From contig NC_092576.1 of the NCBI RefSeq assembly GCF_037975245.1, positions 632,501-696,500 of the forward strand: a stretch of DNA of 64,000 bases, in the 5' to 3' direction. Shown piece by piece: positions 1 through 11,999 of this stretch. A model generated the notes under the pieces. It worked only from the letters and a program-made list of their open reading frames with translations, ran no database searches and was not told the origin of the DNA. The translations under genes and the position numbers were made by a program. Every line of letters starts with the position of its first letter. Positions within the stretch are counted from its first letter, which is position 1. The stretch is from Apostichopus japonicus. Taxonomy: Eukaryota; Echinodermata; Holothuroidea; Aspidochirotida; Stichopodidae.

Positions 1-1315
1 TTTAAGTTCGTAGAGATATAGAAGAAGGACGTAACTACTGTTACAGCTACTGATAAATATTATTTATATTTTATCAATGAGCTTTGTGTTCAAACGTGTT
101 AATGAAGCTGCATAAAATCTGCATTTTCATCGTAACGGCCATATTACCGAAGTTGAGCTATTATAAGGGTTTATTTATTATAATCGATGATCAATGCAGG
201 TATAATTTTCTATTTACAGTGTTCCTGAGGAGAGGAACGTTTTCAGTATCGTGAGTGTTTTTTACCATCTCATCATGTTTCACCATGATAATTCTTCAGG
301 GTATCTTGCCTACTAATTTCAGATTTTGTTATGATACTTTCATCGACTAACTCCGATACTATCGATTACCTCCGATATTATAGCCAACCCTATTGAATGG
401 AAGGAGTATAGAGGAGCGATTTAAATGCTGTGTCTTTATAAATAATTAATGTCGCTTTTAGCAATATTTCATTATAACTATTAATATTATTTAATTGTGT
501 AGAATGATGAAACTTAATTATTTTAGTACCTGCAATATATCTACAGCTCGAAGAAACAGCTAGAAACATGACGTCTTGCTTTTAAAAGAAGCAAATAAGT
601 CTACAATCAACTAAAAATTACATGATGTCATTTTTTCATCGTCTTAATCTCTTCTAGGTTTTTCACCTTTTTGGTGGCTACTACTGTAATGAGTGAAAAA
701 ATTGCTAAGATACTGTGTATCTATTTTAGCCAATGTAATGATGAAAGTAAAAGTGATATTTGTACAGAGGCTAAACCAATTAACCACCCGAGTTTAAAAA
801 TGTATAACTATTAAGATGTGATACTTTCTTTCTTTTGTGTCACGACAATTGTCTTTACTTCTATTGACACAGATCAGTGCATTATGAAGACAAGTCTTGT
901 GGAAATGACATGACTCTGAATTCACTAGGTGATCTCAGTTAATAGTTCTCTTGCAATCTTGATGATAGAAATAAGAATTTGTTATATGCCACTAACACGA
1001 TTATATTCACATTGGACAAATGTCTTCATTTGTCTATAAACTATGTTGTCCAACAGCAAACGGACAAGATTATCAGTACCAAACAAGAAAAATAAAGGAA
1101 ATTATTTAAATTAATTTATTTAACTGTCTGTATTGTAATCTGTATTGTAACTGGTTTAATGTTATCTTTTCTTATAGCAAAAGATGGCGATCATGAAGAT
1201 CAAATTTGCGGTTAACATTTCTCATTACTCTCTGATGTTCTTTGACAACGTTTTATAATAAAATAAAATTAAGACAGTAACCGTTACTAACAAACATGTT
1301 TACACGGAGACACAT
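1..1315 (-). repeat. Dispersed repeat R1, left copy (truncated by window edge)
   Basis: This stretch matches the reverse complement of 16008-17117 almost end to end, with scattered small indels. Matching landmarks include the ATCGATTATA-type segment near 180, the CACCTTTTTGGTGGCTACTA segment near 665 and the AAAAGATGGCGATCATGA segment near 1180. No coding frame is visible. Similarity fades near 1315, and the other end runs out of the window. Positions 40-47 (GTTACAGC) correspond to the site where the hAT-like element sits in the other copy, so this is a pre-insertion allele of that site. Identity of the repeat class is unknown. Confidence 0.8.
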
Positions 1316-2302
1316 AAATAGTTAACATGTTGTATATTTATTACTTTTGCAATACTGTTGGTGATTTACAAAGTGTTCTTCCTGGCTACTCAACCTACAT
1401 TGTTGCAGATGAAGAGGACGGTACGAAAACATTTACTGATTGTAAAGAAAAGTAACATTTTGAGGAGACTTTAAGCTACATGCACTGTGAACTATTGTTC
1501 TGAATAGTTTCATACAATTCTGAGTAATCCTTTATTGTTGAATGCCTTGAATCTAGGGGACTACAGAGTACTAAATTAATAAGAGAAGGTCTTAGTGTGA
1601 TAGTTCAGATTCCGCTCTAATCGGGCATAAATCTTTCTTTCCTTCACAACTTTCGACCAGTTTCATTTTGTGGTTGTGTCTTTTTGTTTGGTTTAACAAA
1701 TAGAGCAAAGAGTGTTATTAGTTTATGTATCTATTATTATTTCAATCATTCGAAATCAATGCAACGTGTTGAGGGATTTATATTTTCCTTCAGGTCGGAT
1801 GAGATGATGGTTTTATTTCTTTCTTTGTACTATGACGTTATTAATAATATTTTTATTTCTAAAATAGTATACAAGTTGAATGAGCAGAATGATAGAGATA
1901 CTTTTAAGGAGTAATAACTAGACAGGATAACATTGTACTAATTCATAGAGAATTTAGCTCTATATGTAATTACTTAATATATATAAATGTGGCATAAAGA
2001 CCGTATTAGTATATTGTGATGATGTATTTTCTTAAATACTTCTTAAATAAACTCAACGACTTTTTGGTCTTGATATTATCTGAAAGGAAATTGTTTTAAT
2101 TATACGGTTACCAAAGCTATAGGTTTCAAATAGTGGTACGGTAGAAATTACGATGTGCATGATAAGTATGTATCGTTTGATAGTGATAAAAAGTTTTGTT
2201 ACTATTAATAAAACTGTGGAAATTTTCCGGCAGCAACCCATTCCATGATTTGTAAGCAAACGCCGCAAGCTTCATATAGATGATATCATCGAGTTTAAGC
2301 AA
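1316..2302. other. Unassigned AT-rich DNA
   Basis: No reading frame, splice-bounded exon, RNA gene or repeat shared with the rest of the window could be supported here. The short frames at 1684-1914 and 2053-2268 are ordinary for AT-rich DNA and have no family features. Confidence 0.5.
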
Positions 2303-3876
2303 GTACTAGTTTCTTGAATAGCGGACTAAGTGTGTTCCCGGAGTGCAGAATGGGTAATGTGACGAATAGCTACATTTTGGTGTTTTTACTAAGGTGAACA
2401 AGATTCACATTGTGTGTCCCAGACCAAATAATTGTACTGTATGTTAAGTGTGGTAAGATCAGAGTTTGATAAAGCGTCCTGAGTATAACATGTGGGAAGT
2501 AATGCTTCAATTATGAGAGTATTCCAATATTTCTTGCGACTTTGTTACAGATCGATGATATGTGGTTGCGTCATGATAAATTATAGTCAATATCAACACC
2601 TAAAAACTTCGTAGTAGTTACATGATTAATGATTTTACCGCTCATTATTATGTCTTTGTCCCAATGAAATTTTCTATCCTGCTACTTTTTTTGGGGTTTT
2701 ATACTTAAATTGACTATTTTTAAAATTTCTTCTTCAGTTATTGGATAAATAAAAAATAGAGTGACTGTTCAAATTGTTAATGTTAATAAAATGTTCTGCC
2801 TAGCAATTTTTTTTTAATTTTCTGGGTTTTTTCTGGATTTAATTCATTCATACGGGGTAAAGTTACGTGCTACGTTTTAGTTCGTTGCATTTGATATTTA
2901 TCGATGAATCCAATGATCTTCATAACACATCTCCTGTCTAAAGTTTTCTATTTGTTTTGTTGGTGTAGCAGGTAATTCCTATTACGTCGTATTTTCATGC
3001 CCTATACTAATAAGGCACACGTCCAACCCGACCATATATGCCAGACAGACGGGTCCAAACATCTTAGATACACCGTCTGATCAAGTTTCCGCTCGCCTGA
3101 CCTAGCTAGCATGTTCCGCCCTTTGTCTTCGCGATTTTACCGAGGTAAAAATTCTACACCGTGTATCACCCATCAGATATGACCCCGCAGGGTCATGCAA
3201 TTCCATTGGAGTTCCCTGTACCGTACTGTAATGTACACAAAGTTTACATACAAGTAAAGTACAACAAAGTAAAAATATTAATCAAAGATCGTGAAAGTAC
3301 TCTCGCAAATCGTAATTAACAAATTACTGCTGTGATATTCAAAGGAACCTTAGTATGAAACGCCGAGATTATGCTCTTTGCTCTTGGAACTGAACTAACA
3401 ATCACTGGATATATTTCTTTACTTTATTCCCGATATCGAATTTCTAAATCCGGCAGATTCCGGCAGAAACTGTTTTACTATCGCGATTATAGAATATCAA
3501 AGATAACGTTTATCCTACTGCCGGATTAGCATTACCAACTTGTTAAAAACATTCGTGACTGAAAAACAGGAAACTCTTTAATACCCTTTACCTGAACAAT
3601 CATCGATAAAATAGAGCAGCAATGGAAAATGATCGGTTTCACTTTTACTGAAAGGGGCTACACAATAAATCCAGCCAAGCAATTAATGAAAAAAAATGAA
3701 AATTTAATGAAAAATTTCCGTGTGATTAAGGGTTGTACCATTGTGTGTGTGTGGGGGGGGGGGGGGCTCAGGCAGTGAAAGGTACTGTTTCACCTCAATC
3801 ATAGTAGAATGACTGTGGAATGCTGTATTGGCCTAGATGTTTATGTAATTGGAGAACGCTAAGGGAGTTCTTATAT
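2303..3876. repeat. Tandem duplication, unit 1 (1,574 bp, internally deleted)
   Basis: This unit is a direct repeat of 3877-6204, and the join is seamless at a GTACTA hexamer found at 2303, 3877 and 6205. Relative to unit 2 it lacks the 752 bp at 4253-5004. The deletion joint lies in TATC (about 2675-2678), a tetramer present at both breakpoints, which suggests a microhomology deletion. Sequence identity between the units is otherwise very high, down to a G-run near 3753 and 6081 that differs in length. The right-hand 0.9 kb (about 2950-3876) is not recognisable. Confidence 0.9.
2310..2700 (-). pseudogene. LINE reverse transcriptase, C-terminal relic (unit 1)
   Basis: Reverse-strand translation gives a KFLGVDIDYNLS segment followed by HISSICNKVARNIG-like and ILPHLTYSTIIW-like segments, the usual order of the thumb/connection region after the palm of non-LTR retrotransposon RTs. 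Stops and the 752-bp deletion have removed the palm. The same sequence, with palm, is in unit 2. It is a dead LINE fragment, probably of the CR1/L2 group, duplicated passively with its surroundings. Confidence 0.7.
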
Positions 3877-6204
3877 GTACTAGTTTCTTGAATAGCGGAC
3901 TAAGTGTGTTCCCGGAGTGCAGAATGGGTAATGTGACGAATAGCTACATTTTGGTGTTTTTACTAAGGTGAACAAGATTCACATTGTGTGTCCCAGACCA
4001 AATAATTGTACTGTATGTTAAGTGTGGTAAGATCAGAGTTTGATAAAGCGTCCTGAGTATAACATGTGGGAAGTAATGCTTCAATTATGAGAGTATTCCA
4101 ATATTTCTTGCGACTTTGTTACAGATCGATGATATGTGGTTGCGTCATGATAAATTATAGTCAATATCAACACCTAAAAACTTCGTAGTAGTTACATGAT
4201 TAATGATTTTACCGCTCATTATTATGTCTTTGTCCCAATGAAATTTTCTATCAGTGTTGAAAGCAATATAATTAGTTTTCTCAAAGATAGTTAGTTAGAT
4301 AGATAGTTTATTAGTGAACGAATCATAGAATTTACTTAATTCATTAGAAACAGTAACGTAATGTAATGTAATGTAATGTTTGCGATTTTAGAGACTTGGA
4401 AATGTCATCGATATATAAAATGAATAATAAGGGGCTAAAAATAGATCCATGTGGTACCCCACAAGTGATTTTAGCAAGTTCAGATTTTGAGTTCTTATAT
4501 GAGGTATATTGATATCTATTAGAAAGATAGCTGTCTAGCCAGTTAAGCGTGGTTCCTCTGATAACAAAGAAGGATAATATGTTCAATAAAATGTTGCGGT
4601 CGATAGTGTCAAAAGCTTTTGAAAGATCAAGGAAGGCGCCAATACATGTTTTTTTATGGTCAATATACAATTTGTCAATGGCATCTGCCAAAGCGAGTTC
4701 AGTTGAATGGTCAGGGCGAAAACCATACTGTTCTTTACACAAAATATTGTATTTGATAAGAAAGCTATAAATACGATTAAACATAAGGCGTTCAATAATT
4801 TTAGAAAAACATGATAGCAAAGATATAGGGCGGTAATTATTATAGCCACTAGTGTCTCCCTTCTTAAATGTTGGTATAACTTTGGCAATCTTCAGTTTTT
4901 CTGGAAATATGCCAATATTGAACAAAATATTACAGATGTGCGTCAGAGGTTCAACAATAAAAGGTATAACTTGTCTAACAATATGAGGTTTAAAGTTATC
5001 ATATCCTGCTACTTTTTTGGGGGTTTTATACTTAAATTGACTATTTTTAAAATTTCTTCTTCAGTTATTGGATAAATAAAAAATAGAGTGACTGTTCAAA
5101 TTGTTAATGTTAATAAAATGTTCTGCCTAGCAATTTTTTTTTAATTTTCTGGGTTTTTTCTGGATTTAATTCATTCATACGGGGTAAAGTTACGTGCTAC
5201 TTTTTAGTTCGTTGCATTTGATATTTATCGATGAATCCAATGATCTTCATAACACATCTCCTGTCTAAAGTTTTCTATTTGTTTTGTTGGTGTAGCAGGT
5301 AATTCCTATTACGTCGTATTTTCATGCCCTATACTAATAAGGCACACGTCCAACCCGACCATATATGCCAGACAGACGGGTCCAAACATCTTAGATACAC
5401 CGTCTGATCAAGTTTCCGCTCGCCTGACCTAGCTAGCATGTTCCGCCCTTTGTCTTCGCGATTTTACCGAGGTAAAAATTCTACACCGTGTATCACCCAT
5501 CAGATATGACCCCGCAGGGTCATGCAATTCCATTGGAGTTCCCTGTACCGTACTGTAATGTACACAAAGTTTACATACAAGTAAAGTACAACAAAGTAAA
5601 AATATTAATCAAAGATCGTGAAAGTACTCTCGCAAATCGTAATTAACAAATTACTGCTGTGATATTCAAAGGAACCTTAGTATGAAACGCCGAGATTATG
5701 CTCTTTGCTCTTGGAACTGAACTAACAATCACTGGATATATTTCTTTACTTTATTCCCGATATCGAATTTCTAAATCCGGCAGATTCCGGCAGAAACTGT
5801 TTTACTATCGCGATTATAGAATATCAAAGATAACGTTTATCCTACTGCCGGATTAGCATTATCAACTTGTTAAAAACATTCGTGACTGAAAAACAGGAAA
5901 CTCTTTAATACCCTTTACCTGAACAATCATCGATAAAATAGAGCAGCAATGGAAAATGATCGGTTTCACTTTTACTGAAAGGGGCTACACAATGAATCCA
6001 GCCAAGCAATTAATGAAAAAAAATGAAAATTTAATGAAAAATTTCCGTGTGATTAAGGGTTGTACCATTGTGTGTGTGTGGGGGGGGGGGGGGGCTCAGG
6101 CAGTGAAAGGTACTGTTTCACCTCAATCATAGTAGAATGACTGTGGAATGCTGTATTGGCCTAGATGTTTATGTAATTGGAGAACGCTAAGGGAGTTCTT
6201 ATAT
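3877..6204. repeat. Tandem duplication, unit 2 (2,328 bp, fuller copy)
   Basis: Direct repeat of 2303-3876 with an additional 752 bp of LINE RT at 4253-5004. Because the extra block restores continuity of the LINE, unit 2 is closer to the ancestral form and unit 1 is the deleted one. The right part (about 5300-6204) repeats the unrecognised 0.9 kb of unit 1, ending with a GTGTGTGTGG plus long G-run and a CTCAGGCAGTGAAAGG segment. Confidence 0.9.
3880..5130 (-). pseudogene. LINE reverse transcriptase relic with palm domain (unit 2)
   Basis: On the minus strand, 4925-4344 reads as RT: PEKLKIAKVIPTFKKGD, YRPISLLSCFSKIIERL, EQYGFRPDHST, FLDLSKAFDTIDR and GVPHGSIFSPLLFILYIDDI follow in the correct order. 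Downstream the frame breaks; the expected Y/FADD catalytic box is missing, replaced by a short ATTAC repeat near 4360-4380. The thumb region (KTNYIAFN, FLGVDIDYNLS) resumes at about 4290-3880. The GVPQGS glutamine is a histidine. Upstream (about 5035-5130) an EEEILKIV-like linker is visible. It is a non-LTR retrotransposon of CR1/L2 type, certainly inactive. Confidence 0.85.
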
Positions 6205-7124
6205 GTACTACTTGGAATGACCTGTTATATTTTGTAGTGTCGGACATGTGGGTAATTTTTACACACATTGAAGGTTCACCTTTGCACTGTGGGCAAACAA
6301 GTTTATAAATTTACGGGTCGGCCAAGTACAAAGGATGTGATGCTGATTTATATGTTTAGTTATTTTCACTAATGTAATGCATAGTGGTAATTCAAAATGA
6401 CATATGTATGGGTGTAATATTCTTCACCTTGGAGTGACATATTTTGTTGGGATATGTGTTCCCCTCCAAAGATCAACAATAATTCTGCTTTTGACAAAAG
6501 TGTGTCACAGTAGCAGATGATTCAGATGGGGGTGGGGCGGGGGGGGGGGTTGGTGGGGATGGGCATGCCCATATTAGCTACAAAATGGAAAAATATAAGA
6601 AACAAAACGGTGAAAAAGAAACAAAGGAGATCTGACAAGTGGTTCAAAAGATTTACTTTTTTAATTTCAAATTTTAATTATTAAGGGGCCAAGGCTGGGG
6701 TGCTTACCAACTACACCCGGCAACCAGTCCGGCACTAATAATTGGTACAATTTTTCCTACCATCTTTTTGTCAGAGTATAGCCTACTGCGGGAACAGTGT
6801 AATGAACTTAACTTACCAGATCTGACTGAAACTTTCTTTCTATTGTGAAACCTTGCGATGGATCCATTGTGGGAGATTGAACTGGGTTTAATGCCTCCCC
6901 CTAATCCCCATATTTATTTTATTTTGTGAACATTTTACAATAACGACGAGGCTGATAGTAGGGTGTGATTGAATTAACAACTTGCCATACATTTTTTTAG
7001 GCATATGTTACACACAATATCAATAAATCATATTTTATTTTGGAGAAGTGATCTTATAATTTAGTGAACTTTTAAGAATGTATATATATGACAACACCAA
7101 TGTGAGTCTTTTTAGCGAATTCAT
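6205..7124. other. Unassigned intergenic DNA with a G-run
   Basis: No gene found. A G-rich run with short interruptions lies at about 6528-6560, next to a GGGCATGCCC palindrome. Similar G-runs in this window sit just inside termini of hAT-like MITEs, but no matching termini or TSD were found here. Confidence 0.4.
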
Positions 7125-7400
7125 CACATCCTGTAACACATGTTAGGAACACAAAGTAGTAATTACTGATGCACGGTTATGGGAGAGTAGTTGCTGTATC
7201 CAATAATTGAGTGCGAGTTCTTTAATAAGTGATTTTAAAATGAAGTCGTATCTAGTAATTTTTGCTATAAGTAGGTCTACGAATATACCCGAACATGGCC
7301 TTTCTTCGTTATCTTAATGACGAATTGGAGTCATTTAAAAAGAGGTGTAACTGTAATCAAGAGGTACTGTACCTAGTTACTGTACTAGCTATGAGTATTG
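7125..7400. repeat. Dispersed repeat R3, copy 1
   Basis: The block containing AACACAAAGTAGTAATTACT, TGATGCACGGTTATGGGA and an AATGACGAATTGGAGT-like end recurs at 35445-35720 and, in shorter form, at 35815-35895. Copies share order and orientation. It has no coding capacity; class unknown. Confidence 0.65.
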
Positions 7401-7600
7401 GCGGACAATAATTGCTAAATAATATTATAGTGGTTGCAATAATTGTGCTAGTTTTACATGCTAATTTATATTTGAGATTAGGGTTGCAAGGGCCCCTTCA
7501 TAACATTCATTTAGAACTCGAGAACCAAGCAGATCATATGTCAAGACAATTGCTTCCTACATTAAACAAACGTTCATTTTCGGTCATTAATAATGGACCT

Positions 7601-7831
7601 GAAGCTTTGAATCTGGCAATGGTCCAAAGATATGACCTACTGACACTGGGACACAGGACATGTAATAGTACCTACAGGTACACTGCACATAGGTCCTTTA
7701 TTTACTGGAAAGCCGTCAGAACTGGACGTTACAATAATGTAGTCTTCCCATCCTGTGCAGTTTGGTGCATAAGGAACATGTTTCCATCAGAGGATTGTCA
7801 CTACACAGGAATTAAAGTTGGCATATTTTAG
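7601..7831 (+). pseudogene. P2X7-type intracellular (C-terminal) domain fragment
   Basis: The open frame (running from about 7412) contains, from 7601, a segment with LALGH-like LLTLGHRT, then YRYTAHRSFIYWK and VVFPSCAVWCIRNMFPS, ending CHYTGIK and a stop at 7829-7831. This order matches the second half of the zinc-binding intracellular ballast domain of P2X7 receptors (typically AYRQF-W, then IPSC-VW-IR-FP, then YTGF), which is expanded as stand-alone or fused modules in many marine invertebrates. The cysteine cluster that should precede it (CC-x-C repeats) is absent from the upstream frame, and the first 63 codons look random. It is therefore either the last exon of a split gene or a truncated pseudogene. 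No neighbour supports a larger gene model. Confidence 0.6.
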
Positions 7832-8710
7832 AAAAACATATTCAAATTAAGAAACATTTATGTTTTTCAATGCATATCATGGATTGTGATATAACTTTCT
7901 TTGAGGGTACGGAAAGGGCCAGGTATTGTTTAAGGAAAGACAATACATGCTAGACATGCTTATTTTGACATATGTAGGCCTTATCAATTGACCTATAGAG
8001 GCTTTACTTCTCAATGTCATATGCATGAACAGCTTTAAAAAAACAAAGGATAGGTAGTTGTGGAAAATTGGGTAGTTTTTCTTCCAAAGCAACTATCCAT
8101 ACCTCGCCGATATGTCCACAAAAACTGCCTCACGTGTCTCACTTTCACCAGAAATGTACTATACGCACAATTTCAGAAATTTTATACCATTTTGGTGACT
8201 TCAGTTGGTGAGATTAAATTTTATTGGCGTCAATTTTATAACGATGTTTGATGTTTGCTTGCAGTATATTATCTCCTGTGAAATTAAAGAGCTTACATCC
8301 ATAACATTTGGTCTAATGCAAGCTGTGATAACGAATGGGATAAAAAAATAGCAAATTATAGTTGAATGTTCTTTTGTCAAACATTCTACCATCTTTTAAC
8401 TGCCAATAATAATTTTACTTACACTGTTTTATGTTTAATTAATCATATCATATATTTGTGGAAATGAGCTTAAGAATCTACACCCATTGATTATGTGTAA
8501 ACCCACTCTTATATTGGCTCTGCATGTAAAGTCTTCAATTATTGGCTTATGGACGGTGGACACTCTTGGTATAATTTTTCGGTTCATCAAGTAGGGTTTT
8601 TCAAGCCTGTTTGGATGAACATAGATTAACTACCAGAACTTTCACAATGTTCTCCAGAAATGCAGAATGTATCCATAGGTTTTGGGCTCTTTCACAGGTA
8701 CCGGATGCCA
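7832..8710. other. Unassigned DNA 3' of the minus-strand gene
   Basis: No coding island or repeat recognised. If the gene model at 8711-9738 is right, part of this interval is its 3' untranslated region. Confidence 0.4.
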
Positions 8711-9738
8711 TTATTTGGGGGCTGTGGAGTACTTCACCTTGACCCTGAAAAGAAATCATAAGAGGTGGTTGTGATTTGCATATTCCTTTGTTCACCTCCA
8801 GATAATCAACTCACAGGGTATTTTAACAAATACCTTCATATAAAGCTCTAAGGCTGCTGTCAATTAAATCTTGATTGTTTTCACTATGAAATACTACCTA
8901 GAAACAATTAACATCATCAAAAGGAGTGTAGAACTGTATGTTCATGTACAAGGTAAATACCTTGGAAGTGTTTGAATTTAGTTATGCATTTAACCTCTGG
9001 TTTAAGACATAAATGAATCCACAAACCACCAATTGCATATATGGTAATAATGTAAATATTCTGTTGTGAAGTGAGTCAGAAGTGTGCCTAAAAGGTATCA
9101 TTTTAAATGGGTTGTACATCTAATGCCATTCACTACACATATTAAATAAGCATATAATGTGGGCATAAACAGAAACACTAACTCATCATTCCCATCTCCA
9201 TCTTTGTTTGGGACGGTTTCTGTGAAAGTTGAAATCGATGGCTGCCAAGTACTTTCTCGCCACATACAGTATCCAACGTAGCTGTGATAAAGAATGAAAA
9301 AGTTGGGGTCATATGTTACATAAGAAGTTTGATTATGCAAACTTTTATCAGGGTTTCTTTGCCAGAAATATTTTAATATTTACCTTTGCAGTAATTGTGT
9401 TTGCAAGCAGTTGTCTTACCATGTACACAAATACACACACACAACATTTCCATCAAACTATTGACCTTTTGGCAAGAATTCAACAATTATTCACAGACCG
9501 TCATGAGCCATTATTCTAAAAAATTATATGTCAGCTGGCAGGGTAGTTAAAGGATGTTCATGCACACCACTGTTACCATGACAGGGCTTTTAGGTTTTGG
9601 CATGGGGCATTAAGGAACCATGATGCAATGCTACTTCTGGATGTATTGTCCTGACTTTCTAAATTCACTCTGATAAAGGGCCACCTGGGCTGGATGTCCA
9701 GGAAGTGGCTCACCATCCCACAATAATATATCATTCTC
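8711..9738 (-). CDS. Putative 3' end of an unidentified host gene (three exons)
   Basis: Three minus-strand segments fit splice rules and phase. Exon 9738-9635 follows a pyrimidine-rich tract ending AAG; it reads ENDILLWDGEPLPGHPAQ then VALYQSEFRKSGQYIQ and ends before GTAGCA. Exon 9281-9183 follows TTTATCACAG and reads YVGYCMWRESTWQPS then TFTETVPNKDGDGNDE, ending before GTTAGT. Exon 8744-8711 follows TTTCTTTTCAG, reads VKVKYSTAPK and stops at TAA 8713-8711. Phases match (2 to 2 to stop). An additional strong acceptor (CCTACTCCCCAG) lies at 10444 and may start an upstream exon. I do not recognise the family; the ILLWDGEPL stretch recalls ubiquitin-like modules of large deubiquitinases only weakly. 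Donors are non-consensus, so this is a model, not a certainty. Confidence 0.35.
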
Positions 9739-11999
9739 CTTAAGGAGAGGAAGGACTTCCAGGTGTCACATGGGCTATTCATTCTTATCAGCTAATGAGC
9801 TAACATGACTTTATACTGCTAACAAGAGACTACTGTAACTCTATGTACTGAAGGTAGTTTATATGTAGGATGACTTCCTGTCAATGCTCTCAATACAGAT
9901 GTTGTAGATAGTTGTATATAGTGCAGACTAAATAAAGTACCAAAACAGAATGTGACTTTCTACAGTATGCTGGGTTTCACTGACCTTAGAATCAAGCTTA
10001 GCCTAGCTACATACCAACTTAAGCAAAATAACTAGATCTATAAAGGAAACTAGGAGAGTGAATGTGGTGGAAGTACAGTACCTACCTTTCAATGCATGCA
10101 TAGGACAAACAGGAAATTAGTTCAGTTGGCCTTTCAACCAAGTAAATAGTATCGTTAACTATCCTAAATTCATGCACATGTATGTTAAATTATTCTATAA
10201 TGTCCATTGTAATATACAAGCCTAACCATTTTTGCAATCTGATACTTATTCTTCACCATTATGAACACTTTTAAAGTTTGCTTTTGCAAAAATTCTGCTA
10301 AAAACTTTCTTGTTGCTTACTTATTATTTCATAAGCTACACTTATAGGCAGAATCATATGCTGGGAGTTAACCGCAAAATGTCCATTCTTTGGAACATTG
10401 TTTTGTTCGGAGGTCTTTTGGCTGATTTTAGAGTGTTAGTCTCCTGGGGAGTAGGAGAAGGCAAGAAAACACCATCTTCTTTCCATTAGTTTTGTACAGT
10501 AGGTGCTTATATCTAAGGGTGAGTAGTAGTGCTGCATTGAGTTTGGTCATACTTCCTGCATTTTCATCAAGCAATGTTTCAATTATATATCAATCATAAT
10601 TTCTGAATTTTCAAAGGGCCATGAGTCAATTATACATTAGTCAGCACTGGAAAAAAGAAGTCACTTTAGTTATGAAGTTAGGCCTGTCCTTAGTCACCTA
10701 CAGACTACTACTAGTCTATGTTCCCTAACTATATGCACCCAAATGTTTGCTCCTCGCTATTAAGGCATATATTTTAACCACATGTACCTGCATCCTTTTC
10801 CTTCAAAATGATGACTCCTGATGTAAATATTATTTTGTAAAACTTGAAAAAATTTTCACTTTCTTTATGCTTCTATAAAGCACGTGGACCAGGCTTTACC
10901 CTTTTTTCAAAGTAAGCAAAACCAACAGAAAATACAAATTGCTACCTAGTACTTTGATCTGTGATATGCTGCCTGTCATAGATCTATGATATTGGGAAGG
11001 CCTATCAAATGTTCGTATAATGAGTAGGTCAACATCAATTCATTTATCTTCTTGTGGACTTTTGGAGGACGCAAAATACCATGAACGAAATAAGGTATCT
11101 TTGCCATTTGTAGAAATGTAAGGCTAACAGTGATGTTAACTGCACTAATAAACACAGGTATTATTTTGTAAGAAATTTTGGCAGGTAAGAAGTTATAGAC
11201 ACGAAAGTCCTTTGAAACTGGATAAAAGATTCGCGCAGTAACAGTTAAATTGATTCCATAGCTGCACAAAATTAGGTTAGTAAGGAGTAGCCTAGTAATA
11301 CTTTATATTCCTATCCAACTCCGAGTCCTTGTTGAATACCCTAGCTGACCGTGGTGGCTGCAGTTCACTATAGTCTAGACTAGATACAGCTACATTAGGC
11401 CCATATCAGATATTCAGGCCAAGCCTTTGGCTATAGTCACAGTATTACAGATACTTTTACCATGTGTCCTGACAGTGACACTAATTAAGATTACCTGAAT
11501 GTAAGTTGTAAGGCCTAACTAACGTTACAGGCCTAGCACACAGGCTACATACAGTACTGAAGATCAGTGTGCATATATATATTGTACATCCTGCGTGTAT
11601 ACTACTGTGTCATGTATATCAGTATCTGTCTACATTGTTTACACTACTGGGAGTCGAGTTTCAGTGTGTTGCCATAGGGATGATTTGCACACAGCATTTA
11701 GATCCCATCAAGCGATTCTTCTCTCGAATTCATTGTATAGATCCTTTAAGTAAAGAGGTTTGTTTGTTTATAAGTGACGAAAACTTCCGGTTCTCGTAGC
11801 AAAACAGCTGCACGGTAGCAAGGCCAACTTGTCAGCTAGTATCCAGTGATGGGTAGCGTTTAGCTAGACTTTGTGAGTGAATGGGGTTTTAATGACAAAA
11901 TGAGAAAATACGGTCTGCTACAACGATTTTGGAACAGCGACCTCATTCAAGATCTGGGCAGAGCACACTGTTTTCCTGAGCTTTTTTTGGCCCCGAAAT
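9739..11999. other. Mostly unassigned; possible upstream exons of the 8711-9738 gene
   Basis: On the minus strand a pyrimidine tract ending CCCCAG at 10449-10444 precedes about 80 bp open in one frame (ETNTLKSAKRPPNKTMF). At 11269-10976 a 97-codon frame has a hydrophobic stretch (KIIPVFISAVNITVSLTF), but no flanking splice signals that I trust. No dispersed repeat of this window is found in the interval. Confidence 0.3.

Noticed and set aside
4344-4925. Active LINE polymerase
   Set aside because: The catalytic Y/FADD box is lost, the frame shifts after the IDDI segment, and GVPQGS is altered.
6500-6600. MITE end at a G-run
   Set aside because: No paired terminus or 8-bp duplication could be located on either side.
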